A stretch of DNA of 64,000 nucleotides from Arcicella rosea (GTDB lineage Bacteria > Bacteroidota > Bacteroidia > Cytophagales > Spirosomataceae): positions 1 through 64,000 of the forward strand of contig NZ_JBEUMS010000022.1 in NCBI RefSeq assembly GCF_040543805.1, given 5' to 3'. The position numbers and the translations under genes are program-made. Position 1 is the stretch's first letter. The number at the start of each line of letters is the position of its first letter. This document shows, piece by piece, positions 56,612 through 64,000 of this stretch. The notes beneath the pieces are model-generated. The model was not told where the DNA came from and did not search any database. It worked only from the letters and a program-made list of their open reading frames with translations.

Positions 56612-58942
56612 TTAAGCTACTGTTTCAATAGCTTTTTGTTCAATACTTACTGTTGATTTTGCTTTTAATACAACGGCTTCGTTATGTACAAAAATTGTGG
56701 TATCATCACCCGATATATTTTCAATCAATACTTCATGAGCAGAAGTTTTGATGTTCAATAAATTACCTTTGAAACGAATTTTAAATGAGAATGAAGTCCA
56801 GTTTTCAGGAACAAATGGTGCTAAATATACTTGTCCATTTCTTACTCTCATTCCTCCAAAGCCTTTTACAATCGACATCCAAGTTCCTGCCATTGAAGTA
56901 ATATGGCAACCATCTTCCGTATCGTTATTGTAATCATCCAAATCTAAACGAGCAGAACGTTGATAGAATTCGTAAGAACGAGCTTTATCGCCTAACTTCG
57001 CCGCAATGATTGAATGCACACATGGACTTAATGAAGATTCATGCACCGTCATTGGTTCATAGAAATCATAATTACGTTTAATGGTTTCAGTATCAAAATC
57101 ATCTTCAAAGAAATAGATCCCTTGTAAAACGTCGGCTTGTTTGATAAAGCAAGAACGTAAAATTCTATCCCAAGACCATTTTTGATTAATTGGTCTTTCT
57201 TGAGCAGGCAGATTACTTACTTTGATTAATTCTTTATCCAAGAAACCGTCTTGTTGTAAGAAAATACCCAATTCTTTATCCTCGCCCAAGTACATATTAC
57301 GAATAATATGGTTGAATCTATCAAATTCATCCGTTTCGTTAAGATTTGTCAGGCTTGATAATTCTTGATAACGTTCAGGCTTAGAAGCTTTGATTTTTTC
57401 ACTTACTTCAATCAAATACTTCATACACCAAACTGCAAAATAACTTGTGTACCAGTTATTATTTACGTTGTTTTCGTATTCGTTTGGTCCTGTCACGCCT
57501 AGCATTACATATTGTTTTTTCGCTTCCGACCAGTTTACTCTTTGTGACCAGAAACGAGCAATACCAAGAAGTACTTCAAAACCGTATTCAGCTAGATAAG
57601 CCTCATCACCCGTATAATTTACATAATCATAAATAGCATAAGCAATGGCACCATTTCTATGAATTTCTTCAAAAGTAATTTCCCATTCGTTATGACATTC
57701 TTCACCATTCATCGTCACCATCGGATACAATGCTGCACCATCTTTGAAACCCAATTTCTGAGCATTCTCAATAGCTTTTCCTAATTGTTTCCAACGATAT
57801 ACCAATAAGTTACGAGCAACTTGTTGGTCGGCAGTAGCTAAGTAAAAAGGAATACAATACGCTTCGGTATCCCAATATGTTGAGCCACCATATTTTTCTC
57901 CAGTAAAACCTTTTGGACCAATATTCAAACGAGCATCTTCACCAGTATAAGTTTGGTTCATTTGGAAAATATTGAAACGAATACCTTGCTGAGCAGCTAC
58001 ATCACCTTCAATAACAATATCATTTGTTTCCCATTTAGCAGCCCACTTATCAGCTTGTTCTGCCAACATTTTATCAAAACCTTTGGCTTCAATTCTTGCT
58101 AAATAAGCTTTTGCTTTAGGAAGTAATTCTGCTATTGGATGATTTTCAGAAGAAAGGTTACAAGCATATTTAACTAAAACGGTAGCTTCATTGGCTTTTA
58201 CAGCTAAAGTAACTTGACTTGCAACGTATTTTTCTGCTTTTTGAGGAAGGCTTTTAAAATCAACAGCTTTACCATTTTGGAAGATTTGGAATTTCTGACC
58301 AGTTACAACATGAAAACCTGTTTTCTTGGTAACCATTTCTACATAACCTTCTGCAAAAGCCGTTTCTTTATGTACTTCGTCCCAGAATTTTTCATCGTAA
58401 TTGGCATCCTTATTTTTAATATCGCCATCAATAAAAGGAGTCAAAACGATTTTTCCATCAAAATTGAGCGGAGTAATTGAATAAGAAATCGCTCCAGCTT
58501 CATCATCAACAATTGAATTGAAACGGATGGTATTGATTTGTACTTGTCTGCCAGAAGCCAAAGTAGCGATGAAAGAGCGTTGTAAATAACCTTCTTTCAT
58601 GTTCAGCACACGCTTGAAATCGGATACCTCTGCTGTATGTAAATCAAGAATTTCTTCTTCTATTTCTACTTTAATGCCAATCCAGTTGGCAGCATTCAAC
58701 ACTTTTGCAAAGTATTCAGGATAGCCGTTTTTCCACCAACCTACACGGGTTTTGTCGGGGTAATATACGCCTGCTACATAATTTCCTTGAAGTGTTTTTC
58801 CAGTGAAAGTTTCTTCAAAATTACCTCTTTGTCCCATTCTGCCGTTTCCCAATGAACAAACAGATTCAGTAATTTCGTTGAACTCACGGTTGAATCCCTC
58901 TTCGATGATACACCACTCGTCGTGTTTAAGATAATTTTTCAT
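56612..58942 (-). CDS. Glycoside hydrolase family 65 phosphorylase, maltose phosphorylase-like
   Basis: A 776-residue cytoplasmic enzyme; start at 58942 (MKNYLKHDEW), upstream codons being out of family. The GH65 plan is complete: N-terminal beta-sandwich (about 1-270), linker, an (alpha/alpha)6 barrel with GGSTYWDTEAYCIPFYL (351-367) and the catalytic acid E488 in VTGPNEYENNVNN, and a small C-terminal sheet domain. The TGPNEY context is that of inverting phosphorylases, as in maltose phosphorylase, where the acid is at nearly the same residue number. With phosphate it would split maltose or a related alpha-glucosyl disaccharide to glucose and beta-glucose-1-phosphate. pgmB lies directly upstream, which supports this. 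Kojibiose or trehalose phosphorylase are alternatives. Confidence 0.9.
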   Translation of the reverse strand: MKNYLKHDEWCIIEEGFNREFNEITESVCSLGNGRMGQRGNFEETFTGKTLQGNYVAGVYYPDKTRVGWWKNGYPEYFAKVLNAANWIGIKVEIEEEILDLHTAEVSDFKRVLNMKEGYLQRSFIATLASGRQVQINTIRFNSIVDDEAGAISYSITPLNFDGKIVLTPFIDGDIKNKDANYDEKFWDEVHKETAFAEGYVEMVTKKTGFHVVTGQKFQIFQNGKAVDFKSLPQKAEKYVASQVTLAVKANEATVLVKYACNLSSENHPIAELLPKAKAYLARIEAKGFDKMLAEQADKWAAKWETNDIVIEGDVAAQQGIRFNIFQMNQTYTGEDARLNIGPKGFTGEKYGGSTYWDTEAYCIPFYLATADQQVARNLLVYRWKQLGKAIENAQKLGFKDGAALYPMVTMNGEECHNEWEITFEEIHRNGAIAYAIYDYVNYTGDEAYLAEYGFEVLLGIARFWSQRVNWSEAKKQYVMLGVTGPNEYENNVNNNWYTSYFAVWCMKYLIEVSEKIKASKPERYQELSSLTNLNETDEFDRFNHIIRNMYLGEDKELGIFLQQDGFLDKELIKVSNLPAQERPINQKWSWDRILRSCFIKQADVLQGIYFFEDDFDTETIKRNYDFYEPMTVHESSLSPCVHSIIAAKLGDKARSYEFYQRSARLDLDDYNNDTEDGCHITSMAGTWMSIVKGFGGMRVRNGQVYLAPFVPENWTSFSFKIRFKGNLLNIKTSAHEVLIENISGDDTTIFVHNEAVVLKAKSTVSIEQKAIETVA

Positions 58943-59226
58943 ATTACGTCGTACGCACTTAGTTTGTTTATAAAAGAAAGATTTCCTTCTTTTCAAGATT
59001 ACTTCTCAAAATCGGCTGATTATCAACAGCTTAATATTTAATTAGTAAAAATGGTTAATGGTAAATTAAAGAACTATTCTTGACTTTTCCGTAAAAACAA
59101 CATTATTATTTAGAAAAGTAATTAGAATAGTACAATTATAATCACAATAATTTTTATTTAGTCTTGCAATTTAGGGGGAGAAAATCAAAAATAATTTACT
59201 ATGCTAAACTGTATTTTCTTGAAAAA

Positions 59227-59874
59227 TTAAAAGTTTAATCTTTCTAAAGTCATTTCTTCAAAAGTAGCAATTACAAAATCTGCTTCTGTTAAAACATCCG
59301 CAGAGCCGACTCCTATTGCTTTCATTCCACCTGCTTTAGCTGCTTGAACGCCTGCTACTGCATCTTCAAAAACAACACATTCGCTTGGTAAAGCATTAGT
59401 TGCTTCTGCTCCCATTAAAAATACTTGTGGGTCAGGTTTGCCTTTTGTGATGTTATTTCCATCAATAATAGCATCGAAATAATCCAACATATTGATTCTT
59501 TCTAAAATCAATTTAGAGTTTTTACTTGCCGAACCCAAAGCGATTTTAATCCCCGCTTCACGAAGGTCAGTTAAGAATTTAGCTACTCCTGGTAATACTT
59601 CATTAGGCGTCATCAACTTCACTAAATCTAAATACCAATCATTTTTGCGAGTTGCCCATTCTACTTTTTCCGCTTCTGTTAAGCTAACATTTCCCCAGTT
59701 GAGAATCAATTCTAAGGACTCCATTCTTGAAATGCCTTTCAGTTGCTCATTTTGATGTTCGGTAAAATCAAAACCTAATTCGTTCGCCAAGCGTCTCCAA
59801 GCTTGAAAATGATATACTGCTGTATCAACAATTACGCCATCTAAATCGAAAAGGCAAGCTTTAATCTTTGTCAT
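59227..59874 (-). CDS. pgmB: Beta-phosphoglucomutase
   Basis: A 215-residue HAD-superfamily enzyme with DLDGVIVDTAVYHFQAW (D10 nucleophile, D12 acid/base), the substrate-recognition loop LKGISRMESL that is typical of beta-phosphoglucomutase, LGSASKNSKLIL (motif II), KGKPDPQVF (motif III) and FEDAVAGVQAAKAGGM (motif IV). It converts beta-glucose-1-phosphate to glucose-6-phosphate in the cytoplasm. It lies between the GH13 and GH65 genes on the same strand, with gaps of 175 and 284 bases, the usual set for maltose or maltodextrin breakdown. Confidence 0.94.
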   Translation of the reverse strand: MTKIKACLFDLDGVIVDTAVYHFQAWRRLANELGFDFTEHQNEQLKGISRMESLELILNWGNVSLTEAEKVEWATRKNDWYLDLVKLMTPNEVLPGVAKFLTDLREAGIKIALGSASKNSKLILERINMLDYFDAIIDGNNITKGKPDPQVFLMGAEATNALPSECVVFEDAVAGVQAAKAGGMKAIGVGSADVLTEADFVIATFEEMTLERLNF

Positions 59875-59888
59875 GTGGATTTTTATTT

Positions 59889-60030
59889 AGTGAATTGTGA
59901 GTTAGTGATTGTGTGAATTATCGGACTTCGAATATGTTATTTCTTTCATGAAAATATCTTTTAAGAAATAAACCAAATAAAAATTTTAACATACCTTAAT
60001 CACAACTCACTCAATCACTAATTCACAATT
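59889..60030. repeat. Inverted repeat of AATTCACAA/TTGTGAATT type
   Basis: TTAGTGAATTGTGAGTTAG (59887-59905) and nearby GATTGTGTGAATTA face AATCACTAATTCACAATT (60013-60030) in inverted orientation, matching at about 20 of 21 positions. It occupies most of the gap between the GH13 gene and pgmB, and is related to the repeats at 23260 and 33033. Confidence 0.55.
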
Positions 60031-60049
60031 ATATTTGTAAGGATATATT

Positions 60050-61954
60050 TTATTTTTGTAATTCAAGTACAGTAATTGACATTGCTGGGATTTTCAGACT
60101 TTTCAAATCTCCAACTGGTGAATCTGTCATGATATTTTTTGCCGAAGTAAAACCAGACATTCTTTCTGAAAATCTTTGTGTATCAAGGTTTTTATCATCT
60201 TTACTTTGACTCATAATTACCATAACTGTTTGATTATCTGTATATCTAAAGTACACATAAATCCCGTCTTGTGGTAAAAATTGTGTTAATTTTCCTGTTG
60301 TGATGGCTTCGCTAGTTTTGCGGTAGTTGGCTAGTTTTTTTACAAAATCAAAAGCTTCATTTTCTTTTTCTGTTCTACCTGAAGCTAAAAATTTGTTTAC
60401 TTTATCGTCTGCCCAACCGCCTTCAAAATCTTTGCGTACTTCTGCATCAGATGGGTTTTTGAAGTTTTTCGTCAAGTTTTCCGTACCATAATATAAATGT
60501 GGCACGCCACGGGTAGTTAATAAAAAGCCTACGCCTAATTTATATTTATTGAAATCTTCGCCAATGACCGAGTAAAATCTATCCATGTCATGATTATCCA
60601 GAAAAGTCATGTTCAAGTTCGCTTCTTCATACAAAGCATCCATTGCCAAAGTTGAGTACAAACGATTAAAACCTTTTCCCCAATCAAAACCTTGGTTCAA
60701 AGCATCATTGATTGCATTGAAAAGCACAAAGTCATTCGCAGAAGGTAAAGTACTTTTAAAAGGTACATTCAAATTGTTTTTAGCAAAGTATGCTTGCGAA
60801 TAAGCACTTTGTACAGAGTTTTCACCTGTGATAAACATTTTTGGATATTCTTCTGCCAAAGCAGCATTGCAACGATTCATAAAATTCAAATCATTGTATT
60901 GATAAGTATCAATTCTCCAGCCATCAATGCCAAAATTTTCAACTGTCCAGAGCGCATGTTGAATTAAAAAATTGGCAACGAATTCATTTTTATGATTCAA
61001 ATCTGGCAAGAAAGGTACAAACCAACCATTTTGTTGTACTTTAAAATCAGCAGCCGAACCATGTAAAATATCAACAACGGGTTCATCACGATAAGAAGTA
61101 TTGGTATAAGTATCCCATTGATTCAACCAATTTTTCATCGGTAAATCTTTCAAAATCCAGTGATTAATCCCAACGTGATTATAAACCGCATCTTGAATAA
61201 TTTTCAAACCTTTGGCATGCGCAGCTTCAACTAATTTCTTGTAAGCTTCGTTTCCACCCAAACGTTTATCAACATTATAGTGATCTGTAAAACCATAACC
61301 GTGATAAGCCGAACGCATTGCTCCTCCTTCATTGGTTTGTGGTTGGTTATTTTCAACGACTGGATTCAACCAAATAGTTGTTGCCCCCAATTCTTTTACA
61401 TAATCTAAATGATTTTGTACGCCTAATAAATCTCCACCGTGACGTAAAAAAGGATTTTTTCGGTCAGATGCTGGGTCAGCCATGTCGGCAAATTTATCGT
61501 TACTCGGGTCTGCGTTAGCAAAACGGTCTGGCAGAATCAAGTAAATAAAATCCTTTGAATTGATTTCTTGGGGCTTTTGGTCACGTACTTTTAGTTGAAA
61601 TGGATACGTAATTTTCACCATTTGGTCAACGACCGATTTCTTTCCTTTCTGAACTTTAATCGTTTTTGACAATTCAATTAACATTTGTCCAGCTTGTGTA
61701 TTGGGAGCAATGTTTAAATCAAGAAATAAGTAATTAGGATTTTCAACTTGATTAACTTTTTCTAATGTTACTCCTTGATAATTAATTTTTACATCACTGC
61801 CAGCAATATTCTTTCCATAAACTAACAGTTGTAATTTAGGATTTTTCATACCAACCCACCAATTACTTGGATTAATGCGCTGAACACTTGGCGTTTGTGC
61901 AAACAGGCTTGTCAGCAAGCAAGTGAAAATAATGGAAAAAATTGTTTTTTTCAT
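60050..61954 (-). CDS. Secreted GH13 alpha-amylase, cyclomaltodextrinase/neopullulanase-like
   Basis: A 634-residue exported protein; start at 61954 (MKKTIFSIIF) giving a signal peptide ending SLFAQ, while the long upstream frame is leaderless AT-rich sequence. The N-terminal sandwich (about 25-125: NPSNWWVGMKNPKLQLLVYG) is that of cyclomaltodextrinase-type amylases. The TIM barrel carries DAVYNH (255-260), the nucleophile D349 in GWRIDTYQY, the acid/base E378 in FITGEN and D456 in FLDNHD. It is the kind of enzyme known as SusA in Bacteroides, cutting maltodextrin in the periplasm. No susC/susD genes are in view. It heads the GH13-pgmB-GH65 run. Confidence 0.93.
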   Translation of the reverse strand: MKKTIFSIIFTCLLTSLFAQTPSVQRINPSNWWVGMKNPKLQLLVYGKNIAGSDVKINYQGVTLEKVNQVENPNYLFLDLNIAPNTQAGQMLIELSKTIKVQKGKKSVVDQMVKITYPFQLKVRDQKPQEINSKDFIYLILPDRFANADPSNDKFADMADPASDRKNPFLRHGGDLLGVQNHLDYVKELGATTIWLNPVVENNQPQTNEGGAMRSAYHGYGFTDHYNVDKRLGGNEAYKKLVEAAHAKGLKIIQDAVYNHVGINHWILKDLPMKNWLNQWDTYTNTSYRDEPVVDILHGSAADFKVQQNGWFVPFLPDLNHKNEFVANFLIQHALWTVENFGIDGWRIDTYQYNDLNFMNRCNAALAEEYPKMFITGENSVQSAYSQAYFAKNNLNVPFKSTLPSANDFVLFNAINDALNQGFDWGKGFNRLYSTLAMDALYEEANLNMTFLDNHDMDRFYSVIGEDFNKYKLGVGFLLTTRGVPHLYYGTENLTKNFKNPSDAEVRKDFEGGWADDKVNKFLASGRTEKENEAFDFVKKLANYRKTSEAITTGKLTQFLPQDGIYVYFRYTDNQTVMVIMSQSKDDKNLDTQRFSERMSGFTSAKNIMTDSPVGDLKSLKIPAMSITVLELQK

Positions 61955-62191
61955 GTGTTTTGAAATGGTTAATGGATATACAATCAATCCGAAGAAATAC
62001 AGACAAAATTTGATTTTTTTATTCAGAATTCTTAGTTTAAAAGAGTATCGTTGATGCAATTTTTCAAATAATTTCAAGAATTTCCTAATAATAAAATCAT
62101 AAATTGTGAGCAATTTTATGCAAAGATAAAATAAAGCTAAAAGAAACGAATCTGTGCTAATCTGTCCTAATACCCAAATTTTATTGTAAAA
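61955..62191. promoter_or_regulatory. Divergent control region of the two GH13 genes
   Basis: The 237 bases between the two divergent GH13 starts must contain both promoters. AAATTGTGAGCAATTT (62101-62116) is a palindrome with arms AAATTG/CAATTT and could be an operator. A short tandem repeat, AATCTGTGCT AATCTGTCCT, lies near 62145-62165. No regulator gene is adjacent. Assignments are tentative. Confidence 0.4.
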
Positions 62192-64000
62192 ATGTCTCAA
62201 AATACAATCAAAGTCGCAACTTTATTAGGCTTCATTTTTGCCTTTTTTGGCATAAATGCACAGACGAACAATCCTGCATTAGCAAGTCCAAAACAAAATG
62301 CTATTGTCAAAACCAAGAATTATAGTAAATTCAAAAATATAGTCCCGAAAACCAGCAAAAAAATAGTCCCGAAAAATATGACAAATAGCAAAAACGACAA
62401 ATTAGTAATCTTACAAATGATGTTTCACCTTTGGGGAAACAAGAATGCTACGAACAAATTCAATGGTTCGGTAGCTGAAAATGGTGTTACTAAATTTTCT
62501 GATATTAATGATTTAGCCTTGAAAAAACTCAAAGATTTTGGTTATTCTCATTTGTACATGACAGGTTTGATTGAACATGCCACGATGGAAGATTTGACTG
62601 CTTATGGCATTCCAAAAGATCATCCTGATGTAGTAAAAGGAAGAAGCGGTTCGCCATTTGCCATTAAAGATTATTATGATGTAAATCCATTTTTTGCTGA
62701 AAAGCCTAAAAAAAGAATGGAGGAGTTTTCGGCAATGGTTGATAGAATTCATCAAAATGATTTGAAATTAATCATGGATTTTGTGCCGAATCACGTGGCA
62801 AGAGTATATCATTCTGACATGAAACCGAAAGGAGTAAAAGATTTTGCAGAAACGGATGATACTACGAAATCCTTCGACCCACAAAATAATTTTTATTATT
62901 TACCAAATACGCATTTTCAAATTCCAGCAGGAGTAAATTCTCCTGTAAAAGCAGATTTCCCATATTTAGAAAGTCCAGCGAAAGTCTCAGGAAATGATGT
63001 TTTCTCTTCTCATCCAACCATTGATGATTGGTTTGAAACTGTAAAATTGAATTATGGTGTTGACATCCAAAATGGCAGACAAAAACATTTCGACCCAATT
63101 CCAAATACTTGGTTGAAAATGGTTGACATTTTGAAATACTGGGCTGCTAAAGGAACAGATGGCTTCCGTTGCGATATGGCTGAAATGGTTCCTTATGAAT
63201 TCTGGCAATATGCGATTGCAGAAGTAAAGAAAAGCTATCCAGATATTATTTTCATTGCAGAAATTTATAATCCGAACGAATATCACAATTACATCAAAAT
63301 CGGAGGTTTTGATTATTTATACGATAAAGTTGGTTTGTATGATGGACTTCGTCATTTGGTAGAAAATAAACATGATGCTAGTGTAGAAAGTATTACAAGA
63401 GTTTGGCAACATGAATCTGGTGATATTTCAGAACACATGTTGAGGTTTTTAGAAAACCATGATGAAGTAAGAATTAATACTCCTGCTTTTGCAAAAGGTT
63501 ATCCTTTCTCGGCTGTGCCAGCGATGGTTGTAACGGCTACGCTTCATACGGGTCCAATTATGATTTACTTCGGGCAAGAATTAGGGGAATCTGCCAAAGA
63601 ACCAGAAGGTTTTAATACTGCCGATGACCGTACTTCTATGTTCGATTTCTGGGGAGTAAAATCGCATCAAAATTGGATGAATAATGGCAAATTTGATGGC
63701 AAACTTTTGACAGAAGAACAAAAGGATTTAAGAAAATTCTATGGTGATTTAATCAAATTTGTTAATACTTCAGAAGCCGTCAAAACAGGTTCTTTCTTCG
63801 ATTTACAATATATTCAACATGGTAATTACGACCGCAAAAAAGTGTATAGTTACCTCCGTTACGCAGGAAAACAAAAACTTTTATTCGTTTGTAATTTCGA
63901 CCATTTCAAAAGTAAAACATTTGATTTAGTGATTCCTGAAGGAGCTTGGACATCGATGGGTTTAAATCCTAGTAAAGAAGCAACTTTCAAAGGAAAATTC
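62192..64000 (+). CDS. Second GH13 alpha-amylase family protein, cut by the window edge
   Basis: The first 603 codons of a gene that is open to the right edge. It begins MSQNTIKVATLLGFIFAFFG with a signal peptide ending GINAQ. A basic linker with a duplicated KxIVPK segment (about 49-62) comes before the barrel. GH13 marks are DFVPNH (196-201), the nucleophile D328 in GFRCDMAEMV, the acid/base E357 in IFIAEIY and FLENHDEVR (D424). The sequence around D328 and the NHDE form differ from the first GH13 gene, so it belongs to a different subfamily, and is not a recent copy. It is divergent from the other amylase gene and probably acts on the same substrate. Confidence 0.9.
   Translation, partial: MSQNTIKVATLLGFIFAFFGINAQTNNPALASPKQNAIVKTKNYSKFKNIVPKTSKKIVPKNMTNSKNDKLVILQMMFHLWGNKNATNKFNGSVAENGVTKFSDINDLALKKLKDFGYSHLYMTGLIEHATMEDLTAYGIPKDHPDVVKGRSGSPFAIKDYYDVNPFFAEKPKKRMEEFSAMVDRIHQNDLKLIMDFVPNHVARVYHSDMKPKGVKDFAETDDTTKSFDPQNNFYYLPNTHFQIPAGVNSPVKADFPYLESPAKVSGNDVFSSHPTIDDWFETVKLNYGVDIQNGRQKHFDPIPNTWLKMVDILKYWAAKGTDGFRCDMAEMVPYEFWQYAIAEVKKSYPDIIFIAEIYNPNEYHNYIKIGGFDYLYDKVGLYDGLRHLVENKHDASVESITRVWQHESGDISEHMLRFLENHDEVRINTPAFAKGYPFSAVPAMVVTATLHTGPIMIYFGQELGESAKEPEGFNTADDRTSMFDFWGVKSHQNWMNNGKFDGKLLTEEQKDLRKFYGDLIKFVNTSEAVKTGSFFDLQYIQHGNYDRKKVYSYLRYAGKQKLLFVCNFDHFKSKTFDLVIPEGAWTSMGLNPSKEATFKGKF

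Noticed and set aside
62101..62116. A true lac-type operator in the GH13 control region
   Set aside because: AAATTGTGAGCAATTT resembles a lac half-site, but it lacks the central CG symmetry of LacI-family operators and no LacI-type gene is near; kept only as a tentative palindrome.
61955..62200. N-terminal extension of the GH13 gene up to 62200
   Set aside because: It would put 82 residues of AT-rich hydrophobic sequence before a normal signal peptide and overlap the divergent gene start.
1..64000. tRNA, rRNA, integrase, transposase or prophage genes
   Set aside because: None was seen on reading the intergenic regions and frames; short structured RNAs cannot be excluded without a covariance-model search.

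Overview
The window is about 64 kb of AT-rich DNA from a member of the Bacteroidota, most likely a Cytophagales-type aquatic or soil heterotroph. This is inferred from a type IX secretion (T9SS) C-terminal sorting domain, a TonB-dependent receptor with an N-terminal carboxypeptidase-regulatory domain, OmpA/PD40 proteins, many short lipoproteins of Bacteroidota type, absence of Shine-Dalgarno sequences, a TTTG / xAnnTTTG promoter, and families of short intergenic inverted repeats. No tRNA, rRNA, CRISPR array, transposase, prophage or plasmid gene was seen.

Layout. 1-5.9 kb: phased palindromes, a DUF4394 lipoprotein, an Oar-like TonB-dependent receptor and a small membrane protein. 6-13.5 kb: FAD sugar-lactone oxidase-like protein, YidD, a secreted M14 peptidase, an orphan antitoxin-like protein, an HPP membrane protein and a secreted M1 peptidase. 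13.6-15.9 kb: a peroxide-defence unit of OxyR divergent from AhpC and AhpD, with an inverted repeat overlapping the ahpC promoter. 16-24.5 kb: a minus-strand surface-polysaccharide block (acyltransferase 3, GT2, UDP-galactopyranose mutase, an unidentified 883-aa membrane-anchored protein, MBOAT O-acyltransferase, SGNH/AlgX-like protein). 24.6-28.9 kb: tandem paralogous PD40-OmpA proteins. 29-36.3 kb: housekeeping genes (rpe, ligA, dapA, msrB, MFS) plus a MITE-like element. 36.6-40.1 kb: a compact redox operon of Rieske lipoprotein, exported thioredoxin, ApbE flavin transferase, DUF4266 lipoprotein ending in a CGCN tail, and a DUF3570 outer-membrane barrel. 40.3-42.7 kb: Tat-type amine oxidase and an SDR. 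42.8-53.4 kb: one giant T9SS-sorted protein of 3554 residues. 53.6-56.3 kb: secreted beta-helix-like protein, LytTR and LuxR-type regulators. 56.6-64 kb: a malto-oligosaccharide unit (GH13 amylase, beta-phosphoglucomutase, GH65 phosphorylase) with a divergent second GH13 gene cut by the window edge.

The two most notable items are the Rieske/thioredoxin/ApbE/DUF4266/DUF3570 operon, which looks like a cell-envelope redox system whose product is unknown, and the giant protein. The latter is built from six copies of an EYFIDxDPGxGKG module, a run of 16 nearly identical 76-residue Ig-like units (exact 228-bp period), and two separate sets of exactly seven WDKTFGG/DGGF blades. Several dispersed intergenic repeat families are also visible. 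The malto-oligosaccharide genes fit together directly: GH13 enzymes cut starch or maltodextrin, GH65 phosphorolyses maltose-type disaccharides to glucose plus beta-glucose-1-phosphate, and PgmB converts this to glucose-6-phosphate.
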